A stretch of DNA of 54,313 nt from Dysgonamonadaceae bacterium (lineage in GTDB: Bacteria; Bacteroidota; Bacteroidia; Bacteroidales; Azobacteroidaceae): positions 1 to 54,313 of the forward strand of contig JAIRPX010000021.1 in assembly GCA_031256775.1 (NCBI GenBank), read 5' to 3'. Of the stretch, positions 10,043-21,500 are shown piece after piece; within the stretch, counting starts at the first letter, position 1, and the number at the start of each line of letters is the position of its first letter. The translations under genes and the position numbers were made by a program. Under the pieces are notes generated by a model that saw only the letters and a list, made by a program, of their open reading frames with translations, made no database searches and had not been told where the DNA came from.

Positions 10043-11884
10043 ATGAAAATAAAATATATTACTGTTTTCGTCGCGGGACTTGTTTCCCTTTCTCTGTATT
10101 TTTCCTGCACAGACGACGAAGTAAACAACGACGCTTTTTATACATTTACAGGCGAGAGTGTTGCGTCTTTTTGCGAAGGCAATCAGAACTTGTCTTTGTT
10201 TACCCGCCTGATAGAGGAAAGCGGTTACAAATCGCTTCTGTCGCTCTATGGTCATTTTACCTGTTTCGCTCCAACCGATTCGGCTTTCCAAGCCTACTTC
10301 AAGGCAAATAATATTACGTATGAAGATTTAACTGACGCAGACAAGAAAGCCATTGTCAATGACCATGTTATCAAAGATGTGTCGAGGGAGTATATCTCCG
10401 ACGAATTTCAGGACGGCGCTTTGCCTACCCCAAACATGGGTGGTCGCTATCTGGTTGTTTCATACTCCAATTCCGACAGTAAACAGGTGATTTGGATCAA
10501 CAGGTCGTCTCCTGTTGTGTCGAAAGATAATAAACTGCACAATGGCGTTGTTCATGTCGTGGGAAATGTCATTATATTTTCGCAGGAAACACTGCTTGCG
10601 ATATTGAAATCCAACGATAATTTCAAAATGTTTGCAAACGCTTTTGAATTAACCGGTTTGAATGATTCGGTTTCAAATCTGTACGATGTTTCCTACAATG
10701 ATCCAAGTCCCGGAAGAGATTTTGTTAATGTTGTCGGTTATGATAATATCAAAGTCATTCACGCTAAAAAATTGGGCTACACGCTTTTTGCCGAAACGGA
10801 CAAAGTGTTTGCCGATGCTGGCATAACCACCATAAATCAATTGGTTGAGTATGCGGAAAAATATTATGGCACAGCAGACAGGGATAATTATGCAAGTCGC
10901 GAAAATGCGCTGAACAAGTTTGTTTCCTACCATTTGCTTGATCGCCAGATGCCTTCCAATGAATTACTTTATTCCGGCGGGAATACTGCTCCTTCGGCAA
11001 TTAATAAACGCCACGAATATTATGAAACTATGCTCAAAATGCGCCTGATGGAAATCAAAGCTCCTGATGTGGGTTCTTCGGCGGGAAATCAGATTAACAC
11101 TACCCGGTCGGGCAAATTTGTAGGCATTGATTATTCCCTGACCGATATTGAAGCTTTTAACGGTTATATTCACGCCCTGACAGACATCCTTGTTTATGAC
11201 GAAAACGTTATGAGGCAAGACGTGCTTCACAAAAGGATACGTCTTGACGCTTACGCAATTCCTTCTGCACTGACTAACAATAATATTCGATGGAAAAATG
11301 TTGGTCAGTCCTTCACTATTACTCCTGAATTGTGCGGCGAAAGTTTCACATTCAATCCTGCCTGCAAGATAATCCTGTGGGCTTCGCTTGGGTGGGACGA
11401 TTATCAGGGCGATGAAATCAGTATTCGCGGCTGGTATGATTTTACGCTTAGATTGCCGCCTGTTCCTCCCGGCACATGGGAACTCCGGCTGGGATACAGC
11501 GCCGTATGGTGGAGAGGTATTGCTCAATTGTTTATTGATGGACAGATTCAGGGGATTCCTGTTGATCTGAGCTTGAATGGCGAAAGCCCGCAAATCGGCT
11601 GGATTGCCGACGACCAGTCTGTTGATAATGGCGTGGAAAACGACAAAATGATGCGTAACAGGGGCTATATGAAAAGTGGCGCCGATATAATCAACGAAAG
11701 TTACAAGCATATTTTGCGTAATGGCAAAAACGATATTCGCATTATCGTCGGTAAATTCGACTTCCAGGACTACGACTATCACTATTTCAGAGCTAAAAAT
11801 GTTGAAAGGGAAGATGGCGAGTTTCATCTGGATTTTATAGAGCTGGTTCCTGTCAGCTTCCTTGATGATGAAGACAGGGGGTAG
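10043..11884 (+). CDS. FAS1 lipoprotein with C-terminal beta-sandwich (carbohydrate-binding-like)
   Basis: Lipoprotein of 613 residues. Lipobox LYFSCTDDEVN carries the acidic export-like residues. FAS1 domain 1 (about 35-177) contains HFTCFAPTDSAFQAYF and NGVVHVVGNVIIF. FAS1 domain 2 (about 180-392) contains YTLFAETDKVFADAG and FNGYIHALTDILVYD. The last 220 residues are a different fold rich in beta strands with Trp and Tyr (PPGTWELRLGYSAVWWRG) and end HLDFIELVPVS, an ending common in galactose-binding-fold carbohydrate-binding modules. It starts 12 bases after susD and belongs to the same operon. Inference: an extra surface glycan-binding protein of the PUL. A catalytic role cannot be excluded but no active-site pattern was recognised. 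Confidence 0.8.
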   Translation: MKIKYITVFVAGLVSLSLYFSCTDDEVNNDAFYTFTGESVASFCEGNQNLSLFTRLIEESGYKSLLSLYGHFTCFAPTDSAFQAYFKANNITYEDLTDADKKAIVNDHVIKDVSREYISDEFQDGALPTPNMGGRYLVVSYSNSDSKQVIWINRSSPVVSKDNKLHNGVVHVVGNVIIFSQETLLAILKSNDNFKMFANAFELTGLNDSVSNLYDVSYNDPSPGRDFVNVVGYDNIKVIHAKKLGYTLFAETDKVFADAGITTINQLVEYAEKYYGTADRDNYASRENALNKFVSYHLLDRQMPSNELLYSGGNTAPSAINKRHEYYETMLKMRLMEIKAPDVGSSAGNQINTTRSGKFVGIDYSLTDIEAFNGYIHALTDILVYDENVMRQDVLHKRIRLDAYAIPSALTNNNIRWKNVGQSFTITPELCGESFTFNPACKIILWASLGWDDYQGDEISIRGWYDFTLRLPPVPPGTWELRLGYSAVWWRGIAQLFIDGQIQGIPVDLSLNGESPQIGWIADDQSVDNGVENDKMMRNRGYMKSGADIINESYKHILRNGKNDIRIIVGKFDFQDYDYHYFRAKNVEREDGEFHLDFIELVPVSFLDDEDRG

Positions 11885-11955
11885 TTAGATATTAGAGTTT
11901 AGATATTAGATATTAGAGTTTAGTTTTTAGTTATCAGTTTATAGTTTTTAATATT

Positions 11956-13557
11956 ATGATACGGAATAAAAATATATTACTTGTTTCATTATTTATCGTC
12001 TGTTTTTCATATTCTTGCGAGGATGCGAAAGATGAACATTTTAATCGGTCGGATGCTCTGCCTCTGCAAAATTTAGTGGAGCTGATTGCCGAAGACAGCG
12101 ATTTGTCGGTCTTCTCGGAGTTGATAAGTATTGCAGCCTGCGACACCTTGTTGGCTTCTACCCAGTCTTTTACTGTTTGGGCGCCCAACAACAGCGCTCT
12201 GTCGTCTGTCAATATAAAATCAATTACCCAAGATGAAGCTCGTCTGATTGTCGAGAATCATATTGCCCGCCACATACATACAACGTCCGACAATCCTGAA
12301 AGAGGCGTCAGGATGAAAAGTAATAAGGTGTATTTTTTTGCAGAAGGGGGTAGTTCTTTTGGGAATGTAGATATGCAAAAGCATGATATACTGGCGAAAA
12401 ACGGCGTTTTGCATACTCTCAAATCGCAAATACAGTTTTTTCCCAATATCTACGAATACATTTTGACGTCGCCAAATACATCCAAACTGGCGCAGTTTAT
12501 CAGTCAGTTTGATGAGGAAATAATAGATCCACTGTCGATAGACGCCGATGGAACTATTCGCGATACGGTATATATCCGCTACAACCGGCTGTTCGATGCA
12601 ACTGAAACATGGAACTGGTATGGAACAGTTCATACGGGTCTGGGGGCAGTCAGTGTTGAAGATTCAATCTACACGGCGCTAATTCCTGATAATGCAGCTT
12701 GGGATGCAGCTTATGAACGTATATCGCCGCTATTCAAAACGACAAAAGGCAACGATTCAATTCAGCGCCTGCAAACATATCTGGCTATCGTCGAAGATTT
12801 GATTTTTAGAGGAGAAACAGATAATCCCGCAGGTAAGGATTCGATGGTTTCTACTTCTCCAAGTATAATCCATCAGCCTGCATACTTATTCAGTGGCGCT
12901 CAAAAGATTAAAACTTCCAATGGATTTGTTTTTCTTGCGGAAAATACGATAAACTTCCCTGCGTTGGAAACTTTTCAGAAGCCAATATTCGTTGAAGCAG
13001 ATGAACAGGACGGTAGAAAAACCGCTGCCAATACAACTATTATTCCAAGAATTATAGATGGCGATACAGCAGGTCTGGCTACTGATTCCCGCTTCCTGGA
13101 AGTATATCAAACTACTTTGGACGATAATATGGAAAATCAGCCCAAAATAACGTTTAATATCCCTCAAACGCTCTCTGGAAAGTATAATATTTTCGTCGAA
13201 TTTTTGCCCGGAGAAATGGCTCAGCAAGGTCAGCCCCGCGCTACAAAACTCCGCTGCACACTGAATTATCAGAATGTGAACGGTAATATAACAACTGCCA
13301 TTGCAAACAATTTGCAAACCAGCGCAACAGATAAAGTTAAACTCTTACTGTTCAAGGATTTTACTTTTCCTGTTGCAAACTATTACGACAGGCTTTGGCA
13401 AATCGACTTTGTAAGGGGTTTACATTCAGTAGACGAGCGGGTAGTTGCCACCAAACTGGATATTGCCGTAAGGGTCAGCGCTTCGGAATTTAATTCCAGA
13501 CAGTTTGGTCGCAGTTTTTGTGTGGATAGAATCATTTTTGAACCTGTAGAAAATTAA
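11956..13557 (+). CDS. FAS1 lipoprotein with C-terminal beta-sandwich, second paralogue
   Basis: Lipoprotein of 533 residues with lipobox FSYSCEDAKDE. FAS1 domain 1 (about 30-155) has SFTVWAPNNSALSS and NGVLHTLKSQIQFFP. A second, divergent FAS1-like region (about 160-335) has YTALIPDNAAWDAAY. The C-terminal part (about 340-533) has the same ending logic as its neighbour (FCVDRIIFEPVEN) and is likely a galactose-binding-type beta-sandwich. It is separated from the previous gene by 71 bases of AT-rich tandem sequence and lies 6 bases before the next susC. Its role is inferred as accessory binding to SusC/D pair 2. Confidence 0.75.
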   Translation: MIRNKNILLVSLFIVCFSYSCEDAKDEHFNRSDALPLQNLVELIAEDSDLSVFSELISIAACDTLLASTQSFTVWAPNNSALSSVNIKSITQDEARLIVENHIARHIHTTSDNPERGVRMKSNKVYFFAEGGSSFGNVDMQKHDILAKNGVLHTLKSQIQFFPNIYEYILTSPNTSKLAQFISQFDEEIIDPLSIDADGTIRDTVYIRYNRLFDATETWNWYGTVHTGLGAVSVEDSIYTALIPDNAAWDAAYERISPLFKTTKGNDSIQRLQTYLAIVEDLIFRGETDNPAGKDSMVSTSPSIIHQPAYLFSGAQKIKTSNGFVFLAENTINFPALETFQKPIFVEADEQDGRKTAANTTIIPRIIDGDTAGLATDSRFLEVYQTTLDDNMENQPKITFNIPQTLSGKYNIFVEFLPGEMAQQGQPRATKLRCTLNYQNVNGNITTAIANNLQTSATDKVKLLLFKDFTFPVANYYDRLWQIDFVRGLHSVDERVVATKLDIAVRVSASEFNSRQFGRSFCVDRIIFEPVEN

Positions 13558-13563
13558 AAAGAT

Positions 13564-16500
13564 ATGAAAAATAAATTAAATATAAAGAGAATACTTATCA
13601 TGTTTGCCGCGCTTTTATCCTGTATACCAAATATTTGCGCTCAAAAAACGCTTACGGGACAGGTAGTGGATTCCAACGGCGAACCTGTAATTGGCGCGCT
13701 GGTACGCATAACAGGAACCGACGCCAAATCAAGTACTAATTTAGACGGTTATTATTTTCTTAACAATATCGCGCTCGACAGCGAAATAGAAATCGCCAAT
13801 ATCGGTTATGCTAAAAAGAAAATCAAATATCAGGGTCAGGATACGATAAATGTTGTTTTAACGGATAGCCGCCAGGTTGCAGGAAAGGCTTTCGATTCTG
13901 CCACCGGATTGGGTTTTGCAGGCGTGAGGATTAGCGTTGCCGGTAGCAGGATTACCGCCATGTCGTCCGACGACGGATCATTCGTTATCGAAACTCCTGA
14001 TTTGGATGTTACTTTTCTGGTCGAAGCTCCAGGTTATTACAGCCAGACAGTTGCCCTGAAAGGAAAATCCCAGATAGATATTTTCCTGTTGCAGAAAACA
14101 GGCGCTTCAGCTTTTTACGACGAAACGGCATTTAAGGCGAACAGTCAGGTTTCCGTTTCCGACTTTTCGATTCATGGACTGTCTGTTGACGAAGATATTA
14201 ACTCCAGCCTTAATGGACAGGCAAGAACCGTTGCTCATTCCGGAACTCCTGCAAACGGACAAGCTATGTTTATAAGGGGATTCCATTCGCTTAATGCTTC
14301 TTCTCAACCACTTTATGTAGTTGACGGTATTATCTGGCAACCGCAGGACGTGCCTTCAATAATTGATGGACTGTATTTGAATCCATTGTCTGTTATTGAT
14401 CCGGAAGATGTGGAAAAGATTACAGTATTGAAAAACGGAACATCTCTTTACGGGAGCAAAGGAGCAAACGGCGTTATCCTGATCGACACAAAACGCAGCA
14501 AAAGTCCCGCAACTTCAATTTCTTTAGATTTGGGTATGAGTTATCGTGCGCCGTTTTCTTCCATGCCGCTCATGAACGCCGGAGAATATCGAATCTACGC
14601 TTCCGATATTTTAAGTGGAAAATACGACAAACAGAGCCTGCTCGAAAGACTTAAATTTCTGGACGACAATACTTCAAAATCATATTACAATGCCAATCAC
14701 AATACGACGGACTGGCTTGGACTGATGAACAAGGGAGCTTACAGTCAAAACTATGGTATTCGCGTGGAAGGCGGCGATGACGTTGCTTTATATGCCGTTT
14801 CTCTGGGATATGTTCAAAGCGCGGCTAACGTTCCAAATACAGGTTTCGACAGACTTAATTTCCGCGTCAATTCCGATATTTTCATGTCGAAACAGTTCAA
14901 GACCTCTTTCGATGTGGCTTTTACACAGACAAACAGCCGTGCGTTGAATGACGGTATCGACAGCGTTTCTGCTCCACTGTATCTTGCCATGATCAAATCG
15001 CCCGTGTACAGCCCATACGAATATGATTTGTATGGAAATCAAAGCCAGCGTTTAAGCAATTACGATGAACTTGGCGTTGGAAACCCTTTGTCGCTGACAG
15101 AAAACGGGTTAGGTCAGTCTAAACAGTATGCCTTAAATGTCAGCCTGTTACCTGCCTATACCTTCAAAGGAGACAAGGTAAAAGCCAAAATGCTGTTTTC
15201 CTACGGCTGGCGTAAACTGAACGAAAATCAGTTTATTCCGGATCTCGGTATTATCGAACAGCCTTTGCTGAACGCTATGGGTGAAATTTATGGCGAATCG
15301 CAGAATTTCGTGCAGGACAGAATGACCACCCACACATCCATCATCGCCGATGCGCATGTAGAGTGGGAAGCCATTAAAAACGAAACAAATGATTTGAGCG
15401 CTTTCGGCGGCTACCGCTTCCATGCCGACAGTTATAAGGGTCATTTGCTGTCGGGACATAACACCGGCTCCGACAATCTGTTGCAACTGTCTAATACGCA
15501 GTCATATACAAGAACAACTATTGGGATAGACGATAACTGGCGCTCCATGTCGTGGTATGCCGTTGCAGATTATGCTTACAGAAAAAAATATCTGGTTAAT
15601 GTATCTGCGGCAACAGACCTTTCATCCCGTTTCGGGAAAAATGTTGGTTGGGGTATTTTCCCGTCTGTTTCAGGCGGATGGATTATATCCTCCGAAAAAT
15701 TCATGAAAAATATTGATTTTATTAATTTCCTGAAAATAACTGCCGCTTACGATGTGTCCGGTAACGACAATATTCCCAACAGCGCTTCACGCACATATTT
15801 TTCGGCTTCTCATGGCAGCGGTTTACTGCTGGAGAATATTGGAAATCCTGATTTGCAGTGGGAAACAACGGCAACAACATCCGCCGGTTTGAATTTCAGC
15901 ATGTTCAACAACAGATGGACAATGAATGTAAATCTTTATTCATCCAGGACATACGATTTGCTGATTCAAAAACAGCTGAACGATATTGCGGGAGTAAAAT
16001 ACTACTGGAGCAACGGAGGCGAACTGCAAAACAATGGTCTGGAAATTAAAACAGGCGTCCGTGTTTTGAATATGCGTAATTTGAAATTAGACTGCGAAGC
16101 TTCTATCGGTAATTATAAAAACAAAATCGTTTCGTTAGCCGACGGCTCTTTTGTTTCGGAAGTTGCAGGCGCTCAAATCCTGACTCAGGTGGGACAGCCC
16201 GCAGGAGTATTCTTCGGTTATAAAACTCAGGGAGTATTTTCAACAGCCGACGAAGCGCTTGACGCCAATTTGTCGATACGAAACAAATCAGGACAATTAA
16301 TCCCGTTTGAAGCAGGCGATATGCACTTCGCTCAAGTCGTGGACGATGGGGTAATAGACGATAAAGACCGTCAGATTATTGGCGACCCCAATCCTGATTT
16401 TTATGGCAGTTTCAATTTCAGACTGTCGTGGAAGCGCCTCACTTTTGAAGCCATGTTTAATTATACATACGGAAACGATGTGTATAACGCTTTGAGAGCA

Positions 16501-16881
16501 AATCTGGAAGCTGGATCAAACTCAAATAATCAGACAACAGCCATGCAAAACCGTTGGGTTGTTGCCGGTCAGAAAACAGATATTCCCCGCGCCGTTTACG
16601 ACGATCCCACAGGAAATTCCCGTTTTTCAGACAGATGGATTGAAGACGGTTCTTTTTTGCGTTTCAAGTCGCTGGTTCTGGCTTACAAATTGCCGTTTCA
16701 AATGACTTTCCTGCAAGAAATATCTATTTGGGCGTCAATTAACAATATCTTTACCCTGACCAAATATCTGGGTAACGATCCTGAAAGCGCTTTTGGTAAT
16801 TCAGTACTGTATCAGGGCATTGATGCGGGACTTATTCCTCAGACCCGATCATACAGCATCGGAATAAAGATTAATTTGTAG
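13564..16881 (+). CDS. SusC/RagA-family TonB-dependent transporter (pair 2) with duplicated N-terminal domain
   Basis: Outer-membrane transporter of 1105 residues. After the signal peptide (PNICAQ) there appear to be two successive carboxypeptidase-regulatory-like domains. The first is LTGQVVDSNGEPVIGALVRI (about 27-97). The second is VAGKAFDSATGLGFAGVRIS (about 101-180). The plug follows with ANGQAMFIRGFHSLNASSQP and EKITVLKNGTSLYGSKGANG, then the barrel ending TRSYSIGIKINL. Most SusC proteins carry one such N-terminal domain. It pairs with the susD gene 24 bases downstream. Presumably it handles a different product of the same glycan from pair 1; this is inference. Confidence 0.93.
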   Translation: MKNKLNIKRILIMFAALLSCIPNICAQKTLTGQVVDSNGEPVIGALVRITGTDAKSSTNLDGYYFLNNIALDSEIEIANIGYAKKKIKYQGQDTINVVLTDSRQVAGKAFDSATGLGFAGVRISVAGSRITAMSSDDGSFVIETPDLDVTFLVEAPGYYSQTVALKGKSQIDIFLLQKTGASAFYDETAFKANSQVSVSDFSIHGLSVDEDINSSLNGQARTVAHSGTPANGQAMFIRGFHSLNASSQPLYVVDGIIWQPQDVPSIIDGLYLNPLSVIDPEDVEKITVLKNGTSLYGSKGANGVILIDTKRSKSPATSISLDLGMSYRAPFSSMPLMNAGEYRIYASDILSGKYDKQSLLERLKFLDDNTSKSYYNANHNTTDWLGLMNKGAYSQNYGIRVEGGDDVALYAVSLGYVQSAANVPNTGFDRLNFRVNSDIFMSKQFKTSFDVAFTQTNSRALNDGIDSVSAPLYLAMIKSPVYSPYEYDLYGNQSQRLSNYDELGVGNPLSLTENGLGQSKQYALNVSLLPAYTFKGDKVKAKMLFSYGWRKLNENQFIPDLGIIEQPLLNAMGEIYGESQNFVQDRMTTHTSIIADAHVEWEAIKNETNDLSAFGGYRFHADSYKGHLLSGHNTGSDNLLQLSNTQSYTRTTIGIDDNWRSMSWYAVADYAYRKKYLVNVSAATDLSSRFGKNVGWGIFPSVSGGWIISSEKFMKNIDFINFLKITAAYDVSGNDNIPNSASRTYFSASHGSGLLLENIGNPDLQWETTATTSAGLNFSMFNNRWTMNVNLYSSRTYDLLIQKQLNDIAGVKYYWSNGGELQNNGLEIKTGVRVLNMRNLKLDCEASIGNYKNKIVSLADGSFVSEVAGAQILTQVGQPAGVFFGYKTQGVFSTADEALDANLSIRNKSGQLIPFEAGDMHFAQVVDDGVIDDKDRQIIGDPNPDFYGSFNFRLSWKRLTFEAMFNYTYGNDVYNALRANLEAGSNSNNQTTAMQNRWVVAGQKTDIPRAVYDDPTGNSRFSDRWIEDGSFLRFKSLVLAYKLPFQMTFLQEISIWASINNIFTLTKYLGNDPESAFGNSVLYQGIDAGLIPQTRSYSIGIKINL

Positions 16882-16905
16882 AATTTAAATTAAATATTTA
16901 GAAAT

Positions 16906-18540
16906 ATGAAAATTATAAAATTATTATTTGCCGTCAGCCTGATTTTTACATTAAATTCATGCAGAGATATGCTTGATACCAATTCGAGCCTGGTTGCAAT
17001 GGAAGACGAATATGTGATAAGTAACGAAACGGAAGCTACTAACGCATTAAACGGAATCATATACGAATGTGTGTCTGTTGCAGACCGTTATGTGCTGGCG
17101 GGAGAATTGCGCGGCGACCTGATGACTGCCTCTGAATTTGCGTCAAGCGAATTGCAGGATGTGAACCGGTTTCAGGTTAATTCCGAAAATGCCTTTGCCT
17201 CGAAACGCGATTATTACAATATCATTAACAACTGTAATGTCCTGCTTCAAAAATTAGATACTTCGATGGTTATGCAAAACCAGAAAGTAATGCTGCCATG
17301 TTATGTGTGGACTAAAACGCTACGTTCATGGGCGTATTTCCAGTTGGGACTGACCTACGGTAAAGTTAATTATATCACAGAACCGGTTCTTGATCTCTTT
17401 GCTTCGCAGAAGGAATATCCGGAATTTTCATTGGACGATTTGGCGTCTGTTTTAATTGACGAATTAAAACCATTTGTAGCTCTTTATGCAGACAACCGAC
17501 ATTCGTCAGTTATTCCATTAAAACTGCTGCTGGGAGATTTGTATTTATATAAAAACAATTACATCTCTGCTGCAAATTTTTATTACGATGAAATACAGAG
17601 CAGGGAAATTACCGTACCGGATAATGCCAATCGCTGGGCGAATACGAATATGCTGGATCTCGCTTCCAATGCCCATGTTTCCACCTACGACAGGGAAGCA
17701 ATTACGTCAATTCCAGGCATGACTTCCGTTCAAAGCAATCACAGTCAGTTAGTTAATCTGTCGTATAACGATAAGCCTTCCATTGTTCCTTCCACCAACT
17801 ATGTCCGGTTTATGTCTGAAGCTCTTTATATGTTCACCGTTAACAGTGGCGTAGTTGCCACTCCTTCCGGCGATTTAAGAGGTAATATTAAAAATATTCA
17901 GGCTGGCGACGCCTATAACTACGTAGATATAAAAGGATTTCAAAACTGTTTGATATACAAGTATTACAATGGCTCTAACGTTGAAACGGGCTACGATCCT
18001 GGCAACGGTTTGCTCGTCAACGCGCTGTATATCAGGTCGAGTATTCCCGTTTACAGGATTCCGCACCTTTACCTGCGTTTTGCAGAAGCTCTTAACCGGC
18101 TGGGCAAGCCAACTTTAGCTTTTGCCGTTCTGAAATACGGACTTACTTACGCCAATGTTAGCGATCCCCTTACCCACAAAGTGAATCCTGATGAATTGAG
18201 CGATGAGCTTTTCCGGTTTCCACAGGCTTCTTTCTTCGATAATAACAGGTCTATGTCTGCTCGCGGACGCGGAGACGGTATTCCTGTGGATACGGCATTT
18301 TTCATCATCCCCGATTTACCAAACAAACAGGATTCCATCAACTGGGTAGAAGACCGTATTCTTGATGAAATGGCTGCTGAAACTGCTTTTGAAGGAAACC
18401 GTTTCTTCGATCTGTTGAGGATTTCGCGCCGGCGCGATAACCATCCGGAATTTATGGCTGAAAAAGTAGCCGCCAAATATCAGGACGCAGATGCGATGAA
18501 AACGAGATTGATGAATATTGATAACTGGTTTTTACCCTGA
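16906..18540 (+). CDS. SusD/RagB-family lipoprotein (pair 2)
   Basis: Glycan-binding lipoprotein of 544 residues. Signal peptide with lipobox LNSCRDMLD (Cys19). The C-terminal FEGNRFFDLLRISRRRDN is the SusD signature and central helices fit the TPR-like core, for example RSWAYFQLGLTYGKV. It is quite diverged from the pair 1 SusD. It sits directly downstream of susC pair 2 and 12 bases before the GH43 gene, so transcription is probably continuous. Confidence 0.93.
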   Translation: MKIIKLLFAVSLIFTLNSCRDMLDTNSSLVAMEDEYVISNETEATNALNGIIYECVSVADRYVLAGELRGDLMTASEFASSELQDVNRFQVNSENAFASKRDYYNIINNCNVLLQKLDTSMVMQNQKVMLPCYVWTKTLRSWAYFQLGLTYGKVNYITEPVLDLFASQKEYPEFSLDDLASVLIDELKPFVALYADNRHSSVIPLKLLLGDLYLYKNNYISAANFYYDEIQSREITVPDNANRWANTNMLDLASNAHVSTYDREAITSIPGMTSVQSNHSQLVNLSYNDKPSIVPSTNYVRFMSEALYMFTVNSGVVATPSGDLRGNIKNIQAGDAYNYVDIKGFQNCLIYKYYNGSNVETGYDPGNGLLVNALYIRSSIPVYRIPHLYLRFAEALNRLGKPTLAFAVLKYGLTYANVSDPLTHKVNPDELSDELFRFPQASFFDNNRSMSARGRGDGIPVDTAFFIIPDLPNKQDSINWVEDRILDEMAAETAFEGNRFFDLLRISRRRDNHPEFMAEKVAAKYQDADAMKTRLMNIDNWFLP

Positions 18541-18552
18541 TAAATAAATGAT

Positions 18553-21500
18553 ATGAAAATTAAATATTTTACAGTAGCGTTGCTATTGCTTGCATGGAAT
18601 TTTCAGGCGCAAACTCCAAGCTCATTTAACCGAATTGGCAGTCATGATGAAAAAATTCAGGATTTGTTTCCAGGCTCGCACAGGGCGCGTCCGGTAATGG
18701 CAGACTTCACAAATAACGGCTACATGGATTTGTTTTATGGCGGTCAGGATTTGGGATCTGCCGCCGTAAATTTCTATCTGAAAGAAATTAACAGGGATAC
18801 CCGCTGGGGCGATCAGGAAGACGGAACGTATGTCAATCCGATTCTAAATTCCGACTATTCCGATCCCGACGTTATCAGGGTTGGTAATAAATACTATATG
18901 GTTTGCTCGGATTTTCATTTTATGGGAATGCAGGTTCTGGAATCGGACGATATGGTCAACTGGAAACTGTGCGGACAGATTTATAACAGCATCGACTTTC
19001 CCAAATACTATATCAATGAACGTTATGGCGGAGGTTCGTGGGCGCCTTCCATTCGATTTCATGACGGAAAGTTCTGGGTATTCTTCTGTACGCCTGACGA
19101 AGGTTTGTTCATGTCTAATACAACTGACCCTGCCGGAACATGGTCTCCACTGCTTAATGTGAAAAATATAAGCGGATGGGAAGATCCATGCCCATTGTGG
19201 GACGACGATGGCACTGCTTATCTTGGACGAAGTCAGTTGGGCGGCGGTCCTATAATTATCCATAAAATGAAACCCGATGGAACTCAACTGCTCGACAATG
19301 GCGTAAAAGTTTATGAAGGCAGTGTTTCCGAAGGTGTAAAATTATTCAAAAAAGACGGTTTCTATTATATCAGTATTCCGGAAGGAGGCGTTTCAACAGG
19401 CTGGCAAACCGTTTTGCGGTCTTCAAATATTTATGGACCGTATGAAAAAAGAATAGTTTTGGAGCAGGGATCAACCAAGATAAATGGACCTCATCAGGGC
19501 GCTCTGGTTGATACCCCCGATGGCGAATGGTGGTTTTATCATTTCCAGTCGAAAGACCCTCAGGGACGTATTGTGCATCTGCAACCGGCAACATGGATAG
19601 ACGGATTCCCCGTAATCGGTCAGGATTTCGACATGAATGGAATTGGCGAACCGGTTAAAGAATGGTCTAAACCGGCAATCAGCGCCACTTTCCCTGTTTC
19701 CTGCCCACAGTCAGACGACGAGTTCTCTTCCGACAAATTGGGTTTGCAGTGGCAATTCAATCATAATCCTGACAACGATTACTGGTCGCTTACAGAACGC
19801 CCCGACTATTTGGTAATTAAAGCTCAAAAAGCAGACAGGCTCAAAAGCGCTAAGAATATGTTTTCGCAAAAAGTTACGGGCTATTATGGCGAAGCCTCTT
19901 CCGAACTGGATTGCAGTAAAATGACAAACGGACAGCGGGCAGGTCTTTTTTGCACCGGTAATCATTACAATGCTGTTGGATGCCTCAAAAATGCAGATAA
20001 AAAATATATTTACGTCGAAATGGAGGGCGTTGTGGAAAACATAATCGAAACAGTTTCCGATACTGTTTATTTTAAAGTTTTTATTAATGGAAACATGAAC
20101 GAGCATCAATTTTATTACAGCTTTGATAACAGCGAATTTATCGCCTGCGGCAGACCTTACTCCCTGCAATCGGGCGACTGGAAAGGTTCTCGTGTTGGAA
20201 TCTTCACATATAATAAGGAAGAAACATCAGGTCAGGCTGATTTCAACTGGTTTCATTATAAGTTTGATGGACCCGGAAAATATATTTGTAACGTAACAGA
20301 AACAGACAAGCCTGCCGACTGGCATGTTTGGAACGAAATGTCGGCTCTTGTCAAAAATAACGGCGACGGATCTTTTACGGTAGTACAGGAATACGACGCT
20401 GATATTCAGGTTTCTATATGGACTAACGCCGTTTTTTTCGATTTCAATAACGATGGCAATCTCGACTTGCTGATTGTTGGTAAAGGCGGCGACTGGCGTT
20501 TTCCGATGAGCCAAAAATATGCGCGCCTGTATCGCAATTTGGGAGCTGACGGCAATTATCTGTTTCAGGAGGTATATAACACCGGCTTGAAACAGTACTG
20601 CGACGAGGAATATCTAAATACAATTTCCGTTGGAGATTATGACCACGACGGTTTCAACGACCTGCTGATTATGAGCAGGGAAGAAAACGAAAACCGCAGC
20701 ATTAACCTGTACAGGAACCTGAACGGAAGCGGGAAATTTGAATTACAGGCGAATGTTTTGCCTGCTAATTATAAGCCAACTGCAAATGGCTCCGTCATGT
20801 TTGGCGACCTGAATAACGATGGGTGGCTTGACATTTTTCATACGGGCTACAGCAATATTGCGCGCGGAATAGGAATATATAAAAACATGCAAGATGGAAC
20901 TTTCCAGGATATGACGCCTGCAAATATGCCCGGAGCCTGGCAAAGTCAGTCTGTTCTGGCAGATGTTAACGGCGATGGCACTTTGGACGTTTTCATTACA
21001 GGTCACGGAGATAACTGGGCGAGATATTCCCAGCTGTATTATAATACGATAAACCCGAATACGGGAAATCGTGAGTTTGAACTTCACGATACGGGCGCAA
21101 CAGGCATTGACCCCATTAATCTGGCTAACATCCTCGTTGCCGATTTTAATAACGACGGTTATATGGATATGATCATGAACGGTTATGACGGTTCAAAATA
21201 TTTAACCAGAGTATATTATCAGAACGAGCAAGGTAGATTTATCAAGGACGGACAGCGCCCCATTTTTCCCGTTAAAGACGGAGGTATTAATATGGGCGAC
21301 GTCAACGGCGACGGAAATATGGACGTAATCATTGCTGGCTCAAAAGGTTCGGATATGGATTATGCCTATAATTCCCCTGTCAGGATATATGAAAACAATC
21401 CTGCCGAAGCCGGTTTGCAAAACAATCAGCCGCCTTCCCCGCCTGATTTCGTAAACGCAGAATATAAAGACGGCAAGCTAACAATTTCATGGGGAGAGGC

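Noticed and set aside
10964-11827. 287-codon minus-strand open frame within the FAS1 gene
   Set aside because: The plus frame encodes recognisable FAS1 motifs and a signal peptide; the antisense product has low-complexity composition without domains.
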